From Mugil cephalus (Eukaryota; Chordata; Actinopteri; Mugiliformes; Mugilidae), in assembly GCF_022458985.1 (NCBI RefSeq), contig NC_061773.1, forward strand, positions 2,362,001-2,426,000: a stretch of DNA of 64,000 nucleotides, in the 5' to 3' direction. This document shows positions 23,641 to 37,468 of this stretch, piece after piece (position 1 is the stretch's first letter; every line of letters starts with the position of its first letter). Position numbers and translations under genes: made by a program. The notes beneath the pieces were generated by a model. The model saw nothing but the letters and a program-made list of their open reading frames with translations. It was not told the DNA's origin and ran no database searches.

Positions 23641-26283
23641 ATGCCCTGTGTACAAACCCAGTATGCATCCCTGCCCCATGACAGCTTCTTCAGCTCTGAG
23701 TTCTTGAATCCTGACCTCAGTGCCAAACTGGTGATGGACATCAGTGACCCAAAGGAGCAGCTGTCAACATCTTCACTGCCCAGTATCAATACCTTGGTGG
23801 GAAATGGTTACATGGGGGAGTTTGATGCTTATTCCTGCAAGATTACCACCTCTCCTCCCGCCTCTACAGTTTCATTCAGCCATGCCACAGTAGCTGAAAG
23901 CTCCAGCCTACAGCCCCAAAACCAAGCCTTCAAGCTGGACGATCTCCAGGTGTATGGCTGCTACCCAGGATCCTTTGCATTCAGCTGCCTTGATGAAACA
24001 CTGTCATCATGTGGCTCTGACTACTATGGTAGCCCCGTGTATGCCACTGCTTCTCCTCCAACGCCAGGCTTTCAGAGTGAATCTGCACCTGTTTGGGATT
24101 CCCCTTTCACCTCGTACTCCACAGCGCCCACGTCCTCTGTGGCTGATAAGGCCGCCATGGCTCAGCAACTCTCCTTTTACAACTTCAGCCATGCAACAGA
24201 GCAGCACTCTCCCCTGGGGCAGCATCAGGATGCTCACCCGGGCCAAGACGACTCTTTCTTCCTGTCTCCTCAGCAGCATGTCTCCCCACTTCATTGCCCT
24301 CCAATGTCTCTGGAGCACGGACCTCTGGAAAGCCCCAGGGTAATGGAGGGGACTATGATGTCTCCTAAAACCCCCAACCCGGGCTCCAGTGAGGGCCGCT
24401 GCGCAGTTTGTGGTGACAATGCATCCTGTCAGCACTATGGAGTACGCACCTGTGAGGGATGCAAAGGTTTCTTCAAGGTAAAAAGCACACGTTTATTACT
24501 GTAGGTATGTTTAATTGAAAACCATTAACCTGCAATCATCAGGGTTCATAATTGTTCTAAGGAGAACTAAAAGAGCCAGTAATCACCTCTGCAGATGTAT
24601 CAGTATCAGCGCTAGTGTTGTGTGTGTATTTAGAGACTCAATGACTGAATAAAAATGCAGGAGAAATATTTAAAAAAGAAAAGGAAAACGAGATGTTTTT
24701 ATTCATGCCTATTTGTACTAATTTATAGATTTTTTCCATTCCTTGACAGCGAACAGTCCAGAAAAATGCAAAGTATGTGTGCCTCGCTAATAAAGACTGC
24801 CCAGTGGACAAGAGGAGGAGAAACCGTTGCCAGTTCTGCCGCTTCCAGAAATGTCTCGTAGTGGGAATGGTCAAAGAAGGTAATGAAATGTCAGACTCTC
24901 TTAAAGCTTTCAGTGACTGTATGATCTGGAGAAACAGGGGTTTGAAATGACAGTCTTGTGAAACCAAAGCTAGGAAGCACAGACATATGTAACCGGAGCT
25001 TTAGAGCACCAGCTGCAGGAAAAAAAGGGGAAAGTGAAACTGATACAGCAGTTGTTGTTTTTTTTAATTCTGTATATGCAGCGACGGCCATGTGAGACTC
25101 ACAACCGTGTTTTCCTCTCCTTGTCACTCTCTTAGTTGTTCGCACAGACAGCCTTAAAGGTCGCAGAGGTCGCCTGCCCTCCAAACCTAAGACCACAGTC
25201 GAGGCTTCCTCCACAACCCCAAGTGTCAACATCATCACTTCTCTTGTCAGAGCTCATTTAGACTCAAACCCAACCATCGCAAAGCTTGACTACTCCATGG
25301 TAAATCTCCAGACCTGCAGCCTGATCAGGTCTTCTTTACTCTAATTAGATTACTTGCACGATCACAACGACAGGAAACAGTCCTATAAAAAGTCAGTGTG
25401 GTGATACTCTCCCTTCCCCTCTTTTCCTTCTCAGTACCAAGAAACTACAGACAACTTGAAAGAAAAGGAGGATGCCAATGATATCCAGCAGTTCTACGAT
25501 CTGCTGACGGGTGCCTTAGAAGTGATAAGAAACTGGGCTCAAACGGTCCCAGGATTCACAGACTTCTGCACAGAGGACCAAGAGCTTCTACTTGAATCCG
25601 CTTTTGTTGAGCTCTTCATCCTCCGCTTGGCATACAGGTGAAGTTTTTGTTGATTTTTTTTTTTAAAGTTGAAAAGATCTTCTGTTGACTAATGTTTCAC
25701 AGCACCGATGTATTTCAATGCTCTAACCATAGTAATGGTTACAAACTGTGTAGGTCGAATCCAGAGAAGAAAAAGTTGATCTTCTGTAATGGCGTGGTTC
25801 TTCACCAACTGCAATGCGCCCGAAGTTTTGGCGGCTGGATCGATTCTATCATGGACTTCTCCCAGAGCCTTCACCGCATGAACTTGGACATTTCACTGTT
25901 TTCTTGCCTCGCAGCACTGGTCCTCATCACAGGTAAAAAAAACAAACAAACAAACATTTGTTTGCTTTTCCGATTGCTTTTGAACATAATGTAAAGTTTC
26001 TCATGCTTGACTTTTCTTGCTCTTAGATCGCCATGGCCTCAAAGAGCCCAGACGGGTCGAGGACTTTCAGACTCATCTCATCACTTGTTTAAGGGAACAC
26101 GTTAGCGGATCAGAAGTGTGCCGCACGCATCCTAACTACCTGTCTCGTCTTCTGGGCAAACTCCCTGAACTGAGAACTCTGTGCACGCAAGGCCTGCAGC
26201 GTATCTTCTACCTGAAACTGGAGGACCTGGTCCCTCCTCCACCAATAGTGGAGAAAATCTTTATGGACACTCTTCCATTCTGA
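23641..26283 (+). CDS. nr4a1: Nuclear receptor NR4A1 (Nur77), complete, 6 coding exons, 589 aa
   Basis: Orphan nuclear receptor that binds NBRE elements as a monomer and is induced by mitogens, stress and receptor signals. Coding exons: 23641-24477, 24750-24879, 25136-25299, 25435-25637, 25754-25932, 26027-26283, all GT-AG and frame-continuous to TGA. The start [16 protein letters not shown] matches NR4A family starts; an upstream in-frame ATG at 23617 is not used by the family. The N-terminal AF-1 region (1-250) has [13 protein letters not shown] and [11 protein letters not shown], as in NR4A1. The zinc-finger domain begins at C254 ([10 protein letters not shown]), with P-box CEGCKG ending exon 1 and finger two in the next exon. 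The A-box [11 protein letters not shown] follows. The ligand-binding domain ends [21 protein letters not shown]. The N-terminal region fits NR4A1 better than NR4A2 or NR4A3. Confidence 0.96.
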
Positions 26284-27660
26284 GTAAACAAATGTGTTGT
26301 TTATAAGAATGATAGACACAAAGTAGGTGGAATGCACCATTGTGGGCTTTTATAAACAAACTAGCATACTGACGTGTGTGCTGACGTGTCTGGTATCATT
26401 CAAGAGACCATTATTTTTAAGTATGGTGCCTATGTGACTACTAATGGTATCAACATTTCAGGACACTGTATATATATATTTTGTGTGCATTTGTAGAATG
26501 ACTTTATTGCTGTGCTAGAAATGTGAATCTTGTCCTGCTATGCAGCTTGTTGGATATCTGGGTCGATGCAATGCAGTGTTAAACACACAGAAACACACTA
26601 ACTACTTAAAGACTGCGCGCTAAAAGCTTGCTTGCTATAGCCCCGCTACGAAGCTGAGATAGTACATTATCTAGCAAAAAAAAGGCAGGCAGACCAACAC
26701 ACATCCAGTCTATGACAAAGAACGTTTATTTCAATAGGGAAATATTATAATATATATTATAATATATCTTTTTATCATAATATATAGCTGTAGTCCTAAG
26801 TGTACTGTGGAAGGTCTTGGACCAAAGTTTACCAAAGTGTTTTTTTTTTTGATACCACCAGTTACAAACCGTATTGCCTTAACCTAAATACTCTGCTGTA
26901 GTTCTTGTAAAGGCTGGTGCTGGCAGAACTACCGGTAGATTGCATGTACCTGGAACAACATGCTTCGTGGCCTTTTAAGAATGAAAATGGACTTGCTGAA
27001 TGAAAATACAAAGTGCCTTTTACAAACGTCTCAGTCCATGAACCACACTAGGTGACATTAAATAATTTGTCATTCCAAACGTCAAATACAGCAAGGACAT
27101 TATATTACAGACGTAAATCACCATCAGAAAACCGGATAAGATTTCTGCTCTTTTTTTAAGTCTCCATACAGTTTGATGACAATAATAATCCACAATGTCC
27201 ACACAGTCTTCTTAGCCTCTCTATGAAACACCTACATCACAAATGCTTGAGATTTCGAACATTCGATATTTCTTGTTTGACATCAATTGTTCTTGTGTGC
27301 AGATGTGTCACATGTTTTGAACCAATTCTGTCATCTCCCCTCCTGTCTTCCACTTTGTTCTGAATTGTGCAGTTTGTATATGCTGGATTTTATTTTATTT
27401 TATTTTTTTTACTTTTTTGTTTTATTATTTTAATCTCAAAACGAACTAAAAAAAAATTCTTAAGGGGATCACAGTGAAATGTGATGACAAGATGCGCAGC
27501 TAAGAGCACCTGAAACGGTGTTTTCAACCTGTATGTGGTTTTTTGGGACGTTTGTGTGCACGGTATTGCCAGGCCTTTTGTAAAGTGGTGCAGACGTATT
27601 AAAAGGCAGAGATACTTGCTATTAAATTGTTTTGAAAGTACTCCACTGATCTCATTTTAA
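26284..27660 (+). terminator. nr4a1: nr4a1 3' UTR (inferred extent)
   Basis: About 1.35 kb of AT-rich non-coding sequence follows the stop. It includes a U-rich stretch at 27380-27432 typical of unstable immediate-early mRNAs, and ends plausibly at ATTAAA (27621-27626). I see no earlier canonical AATAAA signal that clearly works. The extent is inferred. Confidence 0.45.
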
Positions 27661-27743
27661 TGTGAGAGTATTATTGTATCATTATTCAAGTGCCAGTTAA
27701 TCTTGCATCGCAAGTGTTACAGTTCAGAATGACATGAAATGAC

Positions 27744-28902
27744 ATACAATACTGTGCAAAAGTTTGAGGCAGGTGCGAAAAAATGCTGTAAACTGATTTC
27801 ATAAATAGAAGTATTAATAGTTTATTTTCATTGATTAACAAAATGCACTGAATGAACAGAAGAGAAAATTAAATCAAATCAATATATGGTGTCACTATCC
27901 TTTGCCTTCAAACCAGCATCAACTCTTCTTGGTACTTGTCCACAGTTTTTGAAGGAACTCAGCTGGTAGATTGTTCCAAACATCTTTGAGATCTTCTGTG
28001 GATGTAGGCTTCCTCAAATCTGATGTTGAAATCAGGGCTCTCTGGGGCCATGACATCACTTCCAGGATTTCTTGTTCTTCTTTACTCTGAAGATAGTTCT
28101 TAATGACCTTGACTGTATGTTTGGGGTCTTTGTCATACTACAGAATAAATTCGGGGCCAATCATACAATTCCATGATGGATCTACCTGTATTTCTCAGCA
28201 CAGACATAATTAATCCTGACCAAATCCCCAACTCCATTTGCAGAAATGCAGCCCCAAACTTGCAGCAACCTCCACCATGCTTCACTGTTGCCTGCAGACA
28301 CTCATTATTGCTCTCTCCAGCCCTTCAGTGAACAAACTTCTTCTGCAACAGACAAATATTTCCTGCAACTATTTTTCTGCACGCCAGTTCCTATGTTTTC
28401 TTCATAGTTGAGTTGCTTGGGCTTGTTTCCATATCAGGGGTTTGGATTTTTGGCTGTAGCTCTTCCATGAAAACCACTTCTGGCCAGACTTCTCCAGACA
28501 GTAGATGAGTGTACCTGGGTCCCACTGGTTTCTGCCAGTTCTGAGCTGATTGCGCTCCTGGACATCTTCCGACTTTGAAGAGAAATAAGCTTGATGTGTT
28601 TTTCATCTGCAGCACTAAGTTTCCTTGGCCGACCACTGTGTCAATGATCCTACAAAATCCCTGACTTTGTGCAAGTGTAACTATAAGGATTGATGTTGGT
28701 TTGAAGGCTAAGGGTGGCACCAAATATTAATGTGACTTTTCTTTTGTTTGCTCACTTTGTATTTTGTATATTGATAAAAAATAAACAATCATTATTTATG
28801 TTTTTTTCAAAGCATTCTTAGTTTATAGCACCCCCCTTCCCCCCCAACACACACACACACACACACACACACACCTGCCTAAATATTTTGCACAATAGTG
28901 TA
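27744..28902 (-). mobile_element. Tc1-like element with about 31-bp TIRs
   Basis: Left end TACAATACTGTGCAAAAGTT and right end AATATTTTGCACAATAGTGTA are inverted copies, with TA at both outer borders as expected for Tc1 target sites. On the minus strand around 27930-28140 a transposase C-terminus is readable (YDKDPKHTVKVIKNYLQS, DLKDVWNNLPAEF). Stops and frame changes show that it is dead. A (CA)n tract at 28843-28874 lies just inside the right end. Confidence 0.85.
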
Positions 28903-31900
28903 CATAAAAATAATCTCTACATTCTTCAGAGTACATAGGTTCTATAATCTGTATTAAATATTTGATAGAAGTATTTACATAAATGTTTAAAGGATAAAGA
29001 TGGTCAGATGGATTACATGCAAATATTCTTGGTAGTCCCGAAGCCAATCCAAACATTCTCCACCCACACATTTTTGTATGAGATGAAGTTTGTTTGACTG
29101 GAGCCACTAAGTTTGTAATTGCTTATGCGCTGGCAACAATCTCCTGGTCTAACCAAATCATTTACACAGGCTTTATGTGGTGATGGAGAGTGTGTGTTTA
29201 CATCAATGTGTCTCTGATTGGGTGGAGGACTATCCAGTTGTATGCAAACATATATTTTTTTCTGTATCTGCTGAAACACTCACGCTAATGAAATCCAAAT
29301 GGAGTGTTGCCAGACTCATATTCTTCTATGCTACAACTATTAATACAGTATAACACATCAGCATCATCACTGTGAACCACTCTGCCACAGTATCTCAGAG
29401 TAACATTTTTATTTTGTCAGACGTGTTGTTGGAATTTGTTCCTTGTTGGCAAAAGAAATGCACAATATCACCAGCCTTGAAGAAGAGCCAACCAATACCC
29501 AGGCTCACACTTTATTCAAAACAGGACATACTATGCTGCTGCTTGTTACATATTAATGATGTGATGAAAAGTGGCCAAACAAAGTCTTTTTCACGGAGTC
29601 CGTGTTGTCTTGTCACACATGGTGTTAATGTTGGCGACATCCTTGAACAGTGGAAGATGATACTGTGTCACTCTGTGACCCAGTGGACTGCAGCACCGAC
29701 TGCATTCAGCCACTCGACACTCGATCCTACTGTACACCACGTACCGGTCATCTGGATTTTGGTGTTGGCAGACAGAGTGGAAAAAGGGATAAAGGGAGAA
29801 ATGAAGAGGAGGCTATATGAAAGCTAGCTTGCACTAAGGAGTTGATTATGCTTGGCCAGTGTGCTGCACGAGTCAGATGTAATGTCAACAGCCGACAACA
29901 AATTCAGTGTCATAAAGGACCATTTAAAAGAAATGATTTGTTTGTAACAGTGAGAATATTTTTATCTGGTTGCAGGATTATCTGGTGTGTTAATCCCTTT
30001 GGACATTTACTGTTCTTTATGATCAAGTATCTGTGACAGGCATGTGACCCCTTGACTTTGCTCAAACTCAAAATGCATACCCCTGTCAATATATCTCATG
30101 TTTAGACTTGCTGTGTTTCTTGGCACCACCTTTTTCCAAAAGTAGAAAGCTACCATCTGGAGCTGCCATTGGCTCCTTAACTTTTGACCTGACACCGAAC
30201 GTTCAGGAACAAACTGTAGCCTTGCACATTTCACACATGTGATATGTACAGACAAATAATCTGTGGCCATCTTGTCATGGTGATTTGTGGGACTAACCCT
30301 TTGAACTCTTCTGCATCCTGTCTAACTATAGAGCAAAGACTTGAGAATTTGACAGTGAAATGTCTGCTGAAGGGTTTCAGTGCATTCTGCTGTGCAAAGG
30401 TTTTATTTTCATGATGTACTCAAGGTAATAGTAATTGTTGACAAATAATGTTTTAAACACAAAGCAAATAGTCAGCTCATACATTTATTGCAACTGTGCC
30501 CCAAAGAAATGACTTCAGAATCATTTTGATTTTCCTCTGACATTACACTCAGGGTGGGAAGCCTGTAACACTTAAGCTAAGCCTGTATGAAAGCTTTAAC
30601 TTGTTTACTGTCACTTTTCTGCAACCAAATTTGAACTGAGTTTACTTTTCTAGTTTGTCCCACCTGTTCTGTAGCTTTAAATGAACCAATAATGTATACG
30701 ATAGCAAAGCTGAGCATTGTGATAACCAACTAACATGTTTAAACATGCTACTTATTGTTATGTTTCATGAACATCAAGGCCTTCACAAAAACGTTCACAT
30801 GTTACTGGTCAAGCTAATCAGCACCAGATAAATCTATTTCAGATCTGTGGTCTGTGGTGACACTTGGTAGCGAACTAGCAATGATTGTTTTGTGGTGAGT
30901 GGCCTGAAGAATGTTGCAACTGTAGTGACAAAGCTGGAACAGCCCAGAGCAACTATGGTGGAGATGATTGCATTCAACAAAACCTTTTGATGCTCCGGGT
31001 GAAAAAAACACTCTGACGTTAAGAGGAAGGATTAGAGTTTAAAAATGAAAGGAAATGATGATGAGGACAATTACAGATACCGTAGCTGTGGCTTTTCCTT
31101 GTTGGAGAGTGCTGGAAAAAGACCAGGCTCTGAGGAGCTGCAGACTGCATAGGCGTATGCCAGAAGCAAAAGTTCTGCATGGCAGCAGGCTTGCACCTCC
31201 ATGAGGTTGTGATTGATTGATGTGTGCTGATGGGATTACAATTAATCCTCTTTCCACATTTGTGACGGGATCAAAATCCAATCCATCATTCAACTCAGTG
31301 GGATTCATCCTCTAGGGATGAATGAAGGTCTGCACACACAGTGAATCCAGTAGCGACATTTCTGTCACTTCTAACTAACGCCATTCATGGAACATAATAA
31401 TATAAAGATACTTGTTACAACCTGAATGTAGAAAATGTAAAATGACTAAAGCGCAATAAAATTAAATGAAAATTTCTGCCATTATGCCGCATGTAACATG
31501 ACTTAACAGGCACAAGGATGTTTGGTTGTGTGGTGAGAGAGAGAGAGCAGCTGATTGCTGTATGATATTGTTCCAGAGGGAGGAAAGCTAATAGGTTTGT
31601 TTGTGAGGATGCTGCACCTGTCGCTTGTTGATGGATCGAGCTGTAAATAACTTTGGGCTCTGTGGGGGCTTCTGCGTTTCTTGTCTTCACTCTTGTTCTC
31701 TTTCTATACCTTTTTATACAAACACGCCTACGCACAGGTGCACATATCACTCTGCAGACATTCTTCTGTTTTATTTTCCAGAGCATCTCAGTACAGTGAA
31801 TCCCTCAGGAATCCTTCGCCTCTGATTCTGACATAAAATACAGGTTTGGATAGAAGTTGCTGTATGTGTACTTGTGCAGCAGTATAAGGATGTGTGTGTG

Positions 31901-32750
31901 GGTGTGTTGGTGAATGTGGAAAACCCTCTTTGAGTGTATTTATAGCAGGCCATTGTTGGGCCCATAGAAACCTCCGTAATTGGATCTGGTTTCTCTCACT
32001 GAGAGTGATAAATGAGTTGGCAGACGTCATCGTTCATTCCATCCCTGTGTTAACTGTACACTCCACATCACTGTCTTAAACTCTTAGTCCCAGCAGGATT
32101 AAATTCATAAATGAATTATCATACTGGAGTGTGTGAAAGGGAGAGCCGGTGGAAACTAGTTCTCTCTGTGTTCTTGTGTCCTTGGGTATTAACTTTAATG
32201 GATGCACACTCATGGAGGTACTTCGGATCTAATACCCTTCATCTAATAGTTATCACGTTAACAGGGTGAAGTTGGAAGAAAAACATACAAACATAAAATA
32301 GTTTTAATCAGAAAAAGAAAAATTCTAGATGTTGCCATTTTTGTTGTTCTAAATAGACTTTAAGTTTTAGTATTTTATTTGTTGCTCTGTGATGTTGAAT
32401 ACTGCTCGATGTGTTTACTAAGCATAAAAACACTGAAGAAAAGCACAGGTGACACGTTGTGTGACATTAGTTTTTAGAAAACCTATTTATGTGCGCAAAC
32501 ACATAGGTATAAAGTAGAGGTCCTTTTACAGGCCCTGGTAGCTTTTAAATACATGATGGATAAGATGTGAATATGCTGGACAAGCACAGTTGTGTGTGTG
32601 ATGTGTGTGTCTCTGTTCGGCCAGAGAATATGAGAATGTTACGATTATAAAACAAGATTGACAGGATGGATAGTGTTGCACTGGCAGATGACAGTTCCTG
32701 GCTCCCTGCCTAGAAGTTATTCACAGCAAAGCCCACACACTCTACACACC
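28903..32750. other. Intergenic region with no recognised gene
   Basis: Longest open frames are 29372-29827 (+, 151 codons) and 31039-31308 (-, 89 codons). Neither resembles a family that I know, neither has clear splice partners, and base composition is like the flanks. Possible non-coding transcript or nothing. Confidence 0.4.
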
Positions 32751-32759
32751 CACCCACCG

Positions 32760-32762
<3 letters not shown>

Positions 32763-32846
<84 letters not shown>
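32763..32846 (+). repeat. (CA)n microsatellite, about 84 bp
   Basis: Nearly uninterrupted CA dinucleotides preceded by CCCACC repeats. The longest CA tract in the window. Confidence 0.95.
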
Positions 32847-32879
32847 TAAACAACACGCATGAAAACACACGCTCACTTC

Positions 32880-34350
32880 AGAGAGCTACAACTCAGGGAT
32901 CAAGTGGTGGAAGAAGGGAAGGGCTGGTAGACAGGGTGCGGTTTAGTTTGTGTGTGTGTTTTGCAAGGAGGTGTGGGGTTCAAGGTTGTCACAAACACAT
33001 GGTGCAAACCAGCAAACGTAGGATACAACAAACCTATTTATAATTGCATAAGTCCCAACTTCACTGATAAAAACTGAATAGGTATTGATAACATTGATTG
33101 AACTGAATAACTGAATACACACATTTACATGAAGAACTTCATAAGTGATAAATCATCACATTTTGGAAACCGGAGGAGCTGTTAAATATAGGAATTAATG
33201 TAGACTTTGGCACAGTGTATGCATCTGCATGTGCTTTAGTCCAATACCACTTCCACGTCTTCAGGCTATGGCTGACAACCAGTTAGCATAGCTTACTGGA
33301 GACACAAATAGCTCAAGATGTTAGCATAGATTTTTTTTTTTAATCAGCATAAATAAATAAATTAAAAACTGTAGTGAGCTTTGAGTTGGTGAGCAATGTC
33401 TTAATGTGAGAACACACCAAACTAATACCAAAGAACAAAGGTGGACAGTGAGTGCATGTTAGTGCATTTTCCCTGTGTATTGGCCACTAAGTTGCCTGAA
33501 CTATGCTGATCATTTGGTCTCCACTTAGTGTATTTCAATGTCCAGATTAGATGAGTATTACTGTGTACCCTTTGAACTTTGTTGCTTTGTCTACCTTCAT
33601 CACTTCCTCTTCTCTTGTTGTGCACTACTCATTTGTCAGACTCTTCTCTCTGTCGATTCAACACGTTTAATCAGCTGAAAAGTTTGAAATAAGCATCCAA
33701 GCATCCAATAATGAGCATGACAAAGACAGCTGCGACAAAAAACTGGGGACACAGACACTCACTGACAGCCTGACACCAGAAAATTCAGACCAAGGCCCTT
33801 GATTATAACATTGCATGATGCAAAATATATAATAAGGCAACAATCTGAGAGGATCCTCCTGCAGGAGAAGTGACTCTCTAAGAACTGTAGAAACGAAGAC
33901 TGCCTGGCCCCTCACACCAGTCTGAAGCAGAGTTAGCTGGCAACCCTCTCAGATCATAAGGTGCTGGCTGTCAGCTCGCCTGTCAAGGACACTACTGCTC
34001 ACTCTGCTGCTCCTCCTAACTGGACAGATGGCCTGGAAGGTAGCCATAGGTCTGTGCAGTCTTAATGTGGATCTATTTTAAATTCAATACCAGTCACATT
34101 CAGCTCGTGACTGAAAATCCAGACTACCACACACACACAGCGCACACACTGAGTGGCTCCAGCTCAATAAAAGACGTGACAGCTGTGGATAAACCCTGAT
34201 AATTTGACAGATTTTATCATTTCAGCCTAATTTACTTGAACCCGGCTCTCATCATGAACAGCACATTGATGACATTACCACTGCAGTCCAAACTGAATTA
34301 CACTGTATAACAAACAGCTGGAAAATTCTGGCAGTAACCTATTGTCTTAA
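32880..34350. other. Intergenic spacer
   Basis: AT-rich spacer between the CA tract and the TANK-like gene. No supported ORF, RNA gene or element was seen. Confidence 0.4.
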
Positions 34351-34359
34351 TATAAAACT

Positions 34360-34360
<1 letters not shown>

Positions 34361-34391
<31 letters not shown>

Positions 34392-34414
34392 TTTATTTAT
34401 TTATTTATTTATTA
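34361..34414 (+). repeat. Poly(T)30 followed by (TTTA)n
   Basis: Thirty T residues run into GTTTATTTATTTATTTATTT. It could be the tail of an old retroposed sequence inserted in reverse, but no body was recognised. Confidence 0.85.
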
Positions 34415-34879
34415 TAGGATTATCCTAAGAAAGACAATGAAAGCTGTCCGGAAGAGGTCAATTCCCACATCTACTCTTTTCTGTGGAAACTTACTGACTA
34501 TAAATGACATTTCATCATCAGTCAGTGAGATCACTACAACAACATTTTTCATTTTTGTGTTAAAACTTTGTCCTTTGACGTTTAAAAATTAGACGTTTCT
34601 TGTACAATGCTGTTGGGGGGGAAAAAAATACATTATGTAAGAAAAAGACGTAAACAAAAATATTCTTTATCTTAAATGTTCCTATCCATCTGTGTTGTAG
34701 TAACCTATATTATTTAGTATAAATGTTGAAGAATGTCATCGTAAATGAGCTAAAGTAACAATAAAAGTCACGCGTATGTTATTAATTTTATGCAAATTAT
34801 AGACCTATGCTGCATATTTGAATTTGAGAACTATCTATTTTATCTGGTCATACTTTTCTGAAACGTTGCGTCACTTTCC

Positions 34880-35105
34880 TGACATACCGTTTTCAAAGTA
34901 AAGGCCCTTTGCTGATCGCCACAATAGGTTTCCCTTTTAATCTGAAGGCATCCCTCTTGAACAGGAAGTGTTGTTTAGACAGGTTTCCCGGTTTGACGCA
35001 GGTGAGCGCTTTACGTGCCGTGATGTCATGGAAGGGAAACGAGGATCTTGTTTTCCTTCCTCCATTTAGCGTACGTGCGGTTCCGTCTGGGAATGATCGA
35101 CCAAT
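34880..35105 (+). promoter_or_regulatory. Promoter and first 5' UTR exon of the TANK-like gene (inferred)
   Basis: A less AT-rich block ends in GATCGACCAAT|GTAAGT, a strong donor at 35105/35106. Within it GGGAAAC or its complement occurs three times (34928-34934, 34983-34989, 35034-35040), part of interferon-response and NF-kB-like half sites. A second non-coding exon, 36212-36307, has acceptor CAACAACAG and donor ATTCGTG|GTAAGT. The link to the coding exons is inferred from spacing and splice signals. Confidence 0.4.
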
Positions 35106-37468
35106 GTAAGTTTAAGTTATCTTTTTCTTTTTTAATTGTAGGCGTTATGGAAAACCAGATCAGCTGTAAATTACACATGAGTTAAGGTTCCTTTGATTCA
35201 GACAATCTTCTAACTTACAAGAATCAAAACAAGTTAATAAGATTTACTCCATAGAACTTAAATTTTTATTACTTTCTGTTCTGGCTTTCCGGTTTAAAAA
35301 GTGTTTACAGAGTAGGTAAAGGTAATGTAGACCAAACTTGCATGCAGGAAAACTGGAACATAAAGATAGAAATAAAGAGAAGACTGGATTCATTTTTGGT
35401 GTGAGATGGCAGTAACGTGTTGTTTTGGACAATTAATCTGGTTAAATTTAATGTCTTTGTGAGAGGACATGCTTGAGTTTTTGATAGACGGTTGCTGAGC
35501 AGGTAAATACCTGACAAAAGGAGAGTCAGTGTGTTAAAGTTAAACATCAAAATAGTTATCAAATGATATGTTTTCATCATTTAAACATTTCACAGCAACG
35601 CTGTTTGTGAGTGGTAGTCTTATTATGATTGTCAGTAGTTGTCAAATTGCAGACAAAGTCAAAAGCAGACCCAACAAAGTCCTGTAGGACAGTTCCTTGT
35701 CACTCAGTATAGGAGTCACACCTGACACATAGTTTTTGAGGAACTCGTTGTGAAACCTCTTATTGTCTCACAGTTACCTTCCATTATATTGATGTTTCCC
35801 TAAAAGCGAAAAGTAAACCTAGAATTCAGGTTTCTCTTTTTCAGAACCAACCATAGACAAAAGCATTCTTTTTCAAAAAACAAAAACAAAAAAAACAACC
35901 TTGTCTCTTTCCTCTTTTGATGCTAAAAAATACCCTGCAGTGTAACTGAGACATGCAGTGTGCAGTGCAGTTCCTTTTTATGTTAAAAAGTTTTCACTTC
36001 CCTGTTTTCTAGAACTACTTCCTCATGTTTAGCAGTTCCCAGTATGTGTTGTTACGTTAGCAGAACACAATCCAGTCGACAGACAACAGACGTTACCGGT
36101 AGTTGGTCCAGCCTCATTTGAAGAACAGACAGAACCTAATTTTAATTTAATGTGGTAGATAGATTTGCAATTGGCTTTAAATGCTTAATTCTGATTCTTT
36201 GACAACAACAGGAGACCTGATGGAGAAATCTCTGAGTCTAACTTTTGCAACGAATGACAAAGACTCCTGAAGTGCTGAAGCAACGGGTGCAGACAAGCAT
36301 ATTCGTGGTAAGTAAATCATAATATAATAATAACAGACACAATAGGGTACAATAGTAACATTACATACTTTAAGATCCAAGAAACCAAGAGCAGGCCACT
36401 AGGGTTGAAGGCTGAAAGCTGTAAACTGCGTTTGAATCCTGACGGCCTTGTGCTTTGCTGTGAGAAAATGTTGCTTTCTTCAAGTACATACGCTACATAA
36501 AAATGCATCAATCATTCTTCAGGTTTCTGCCGGGATTGGGATTTTTTTTTTTTTTTTTAACACATTTCATTGTTGACAACCCAGACTGTAGCCCCACTAA
36601 TTTAGAGACTGACTGCTGTTGTCAAGATAGATAGTTAAAATCTTTTCAAGCCCCCCGCATCAATAATATGGTTTATCGAATGCTGTCTTGAGATAGTCAA
36701 CCTGGTTAATATGGTGCCTTCAACTGCGGCGAATTTACGGTGTCTGCGGGAAAAAAAGTCCATTTTAACGTCTCTCTCTTACGCTATATGTGGGACTTTG
36801 TGGTAAGGCCTGAGTTGAGACACATTTGGTGATGTTTGCAGAACTGGTGTAGGTAATAATATAGTTAATATATTGTCATTTAGTCATAGGCAGTTTTGTT
36901 TGTCTCTTAAAAATGTCCATAATACCAATGACTTCATTCTTATCAATGTGACTTTGCATTTCCTACTATAAATTGCTAGCTTGCTATCCTATTAGCCTCT
37001 AGATGGAAACAGTTGCATAGAAGCAATGTTCTCACGACCAAGGGCTGCATTTTGTGTCTGTGAATTCCCACGTTGTAACCATGAGCTGACAATTTTGATG
37101 TTCGAAGGCAGCGATAGTACTTGTTCATTGACTCTTTATAAAGATGAATGAGACCTTAGGGATGTCACTCATAAGTTTTTCTGAAGGTTTTGAAGCTCAG
37201 CGTGGTGACTCTGACCGTTGCCATCTTGGCTAATTCAAAACTGTTACACCTGTAACTGACGTGTACAGGTGATGCCAAGGCTGACAGCTAGAGATATGTG
37301 AGGCCACACATTTGCTATTTAAAGTAGGCACATTTTTAATTATGACTCAAGTCTATGTGCAATCGAGATGAGTGAGTTATATAAACAAAAACGTCTCTGT
37401 ACCATTGTTGCATATACAATATACTCTCCTCTTCTTCTTCAAGTATCCACAAAACTTGGGCTGGTGAG

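Noticed and set aside
24007-24435. 142-codon minus-strand ORF over nr4a1 exon 2 and a 129-codon plus-strand ORF at 23954-24343
   Set aside because: Both are off-frame shadows of the conserved nr4a1 coding exon, with no family resemblance of their own.
31039-31308. 89-codon minus-strand ORF starting MNPTELNDGLDFDPVTN
   Set aside because: No recognised family, no splice partners and no sign of coding constraint visible; treated as chance.
32763-32846. Regular repeat considered as an array of functional units
   Set aside because: It is a plain CA-dinucleotide microsatellite; no spacer structure, so not a CRISPR or satellite array.
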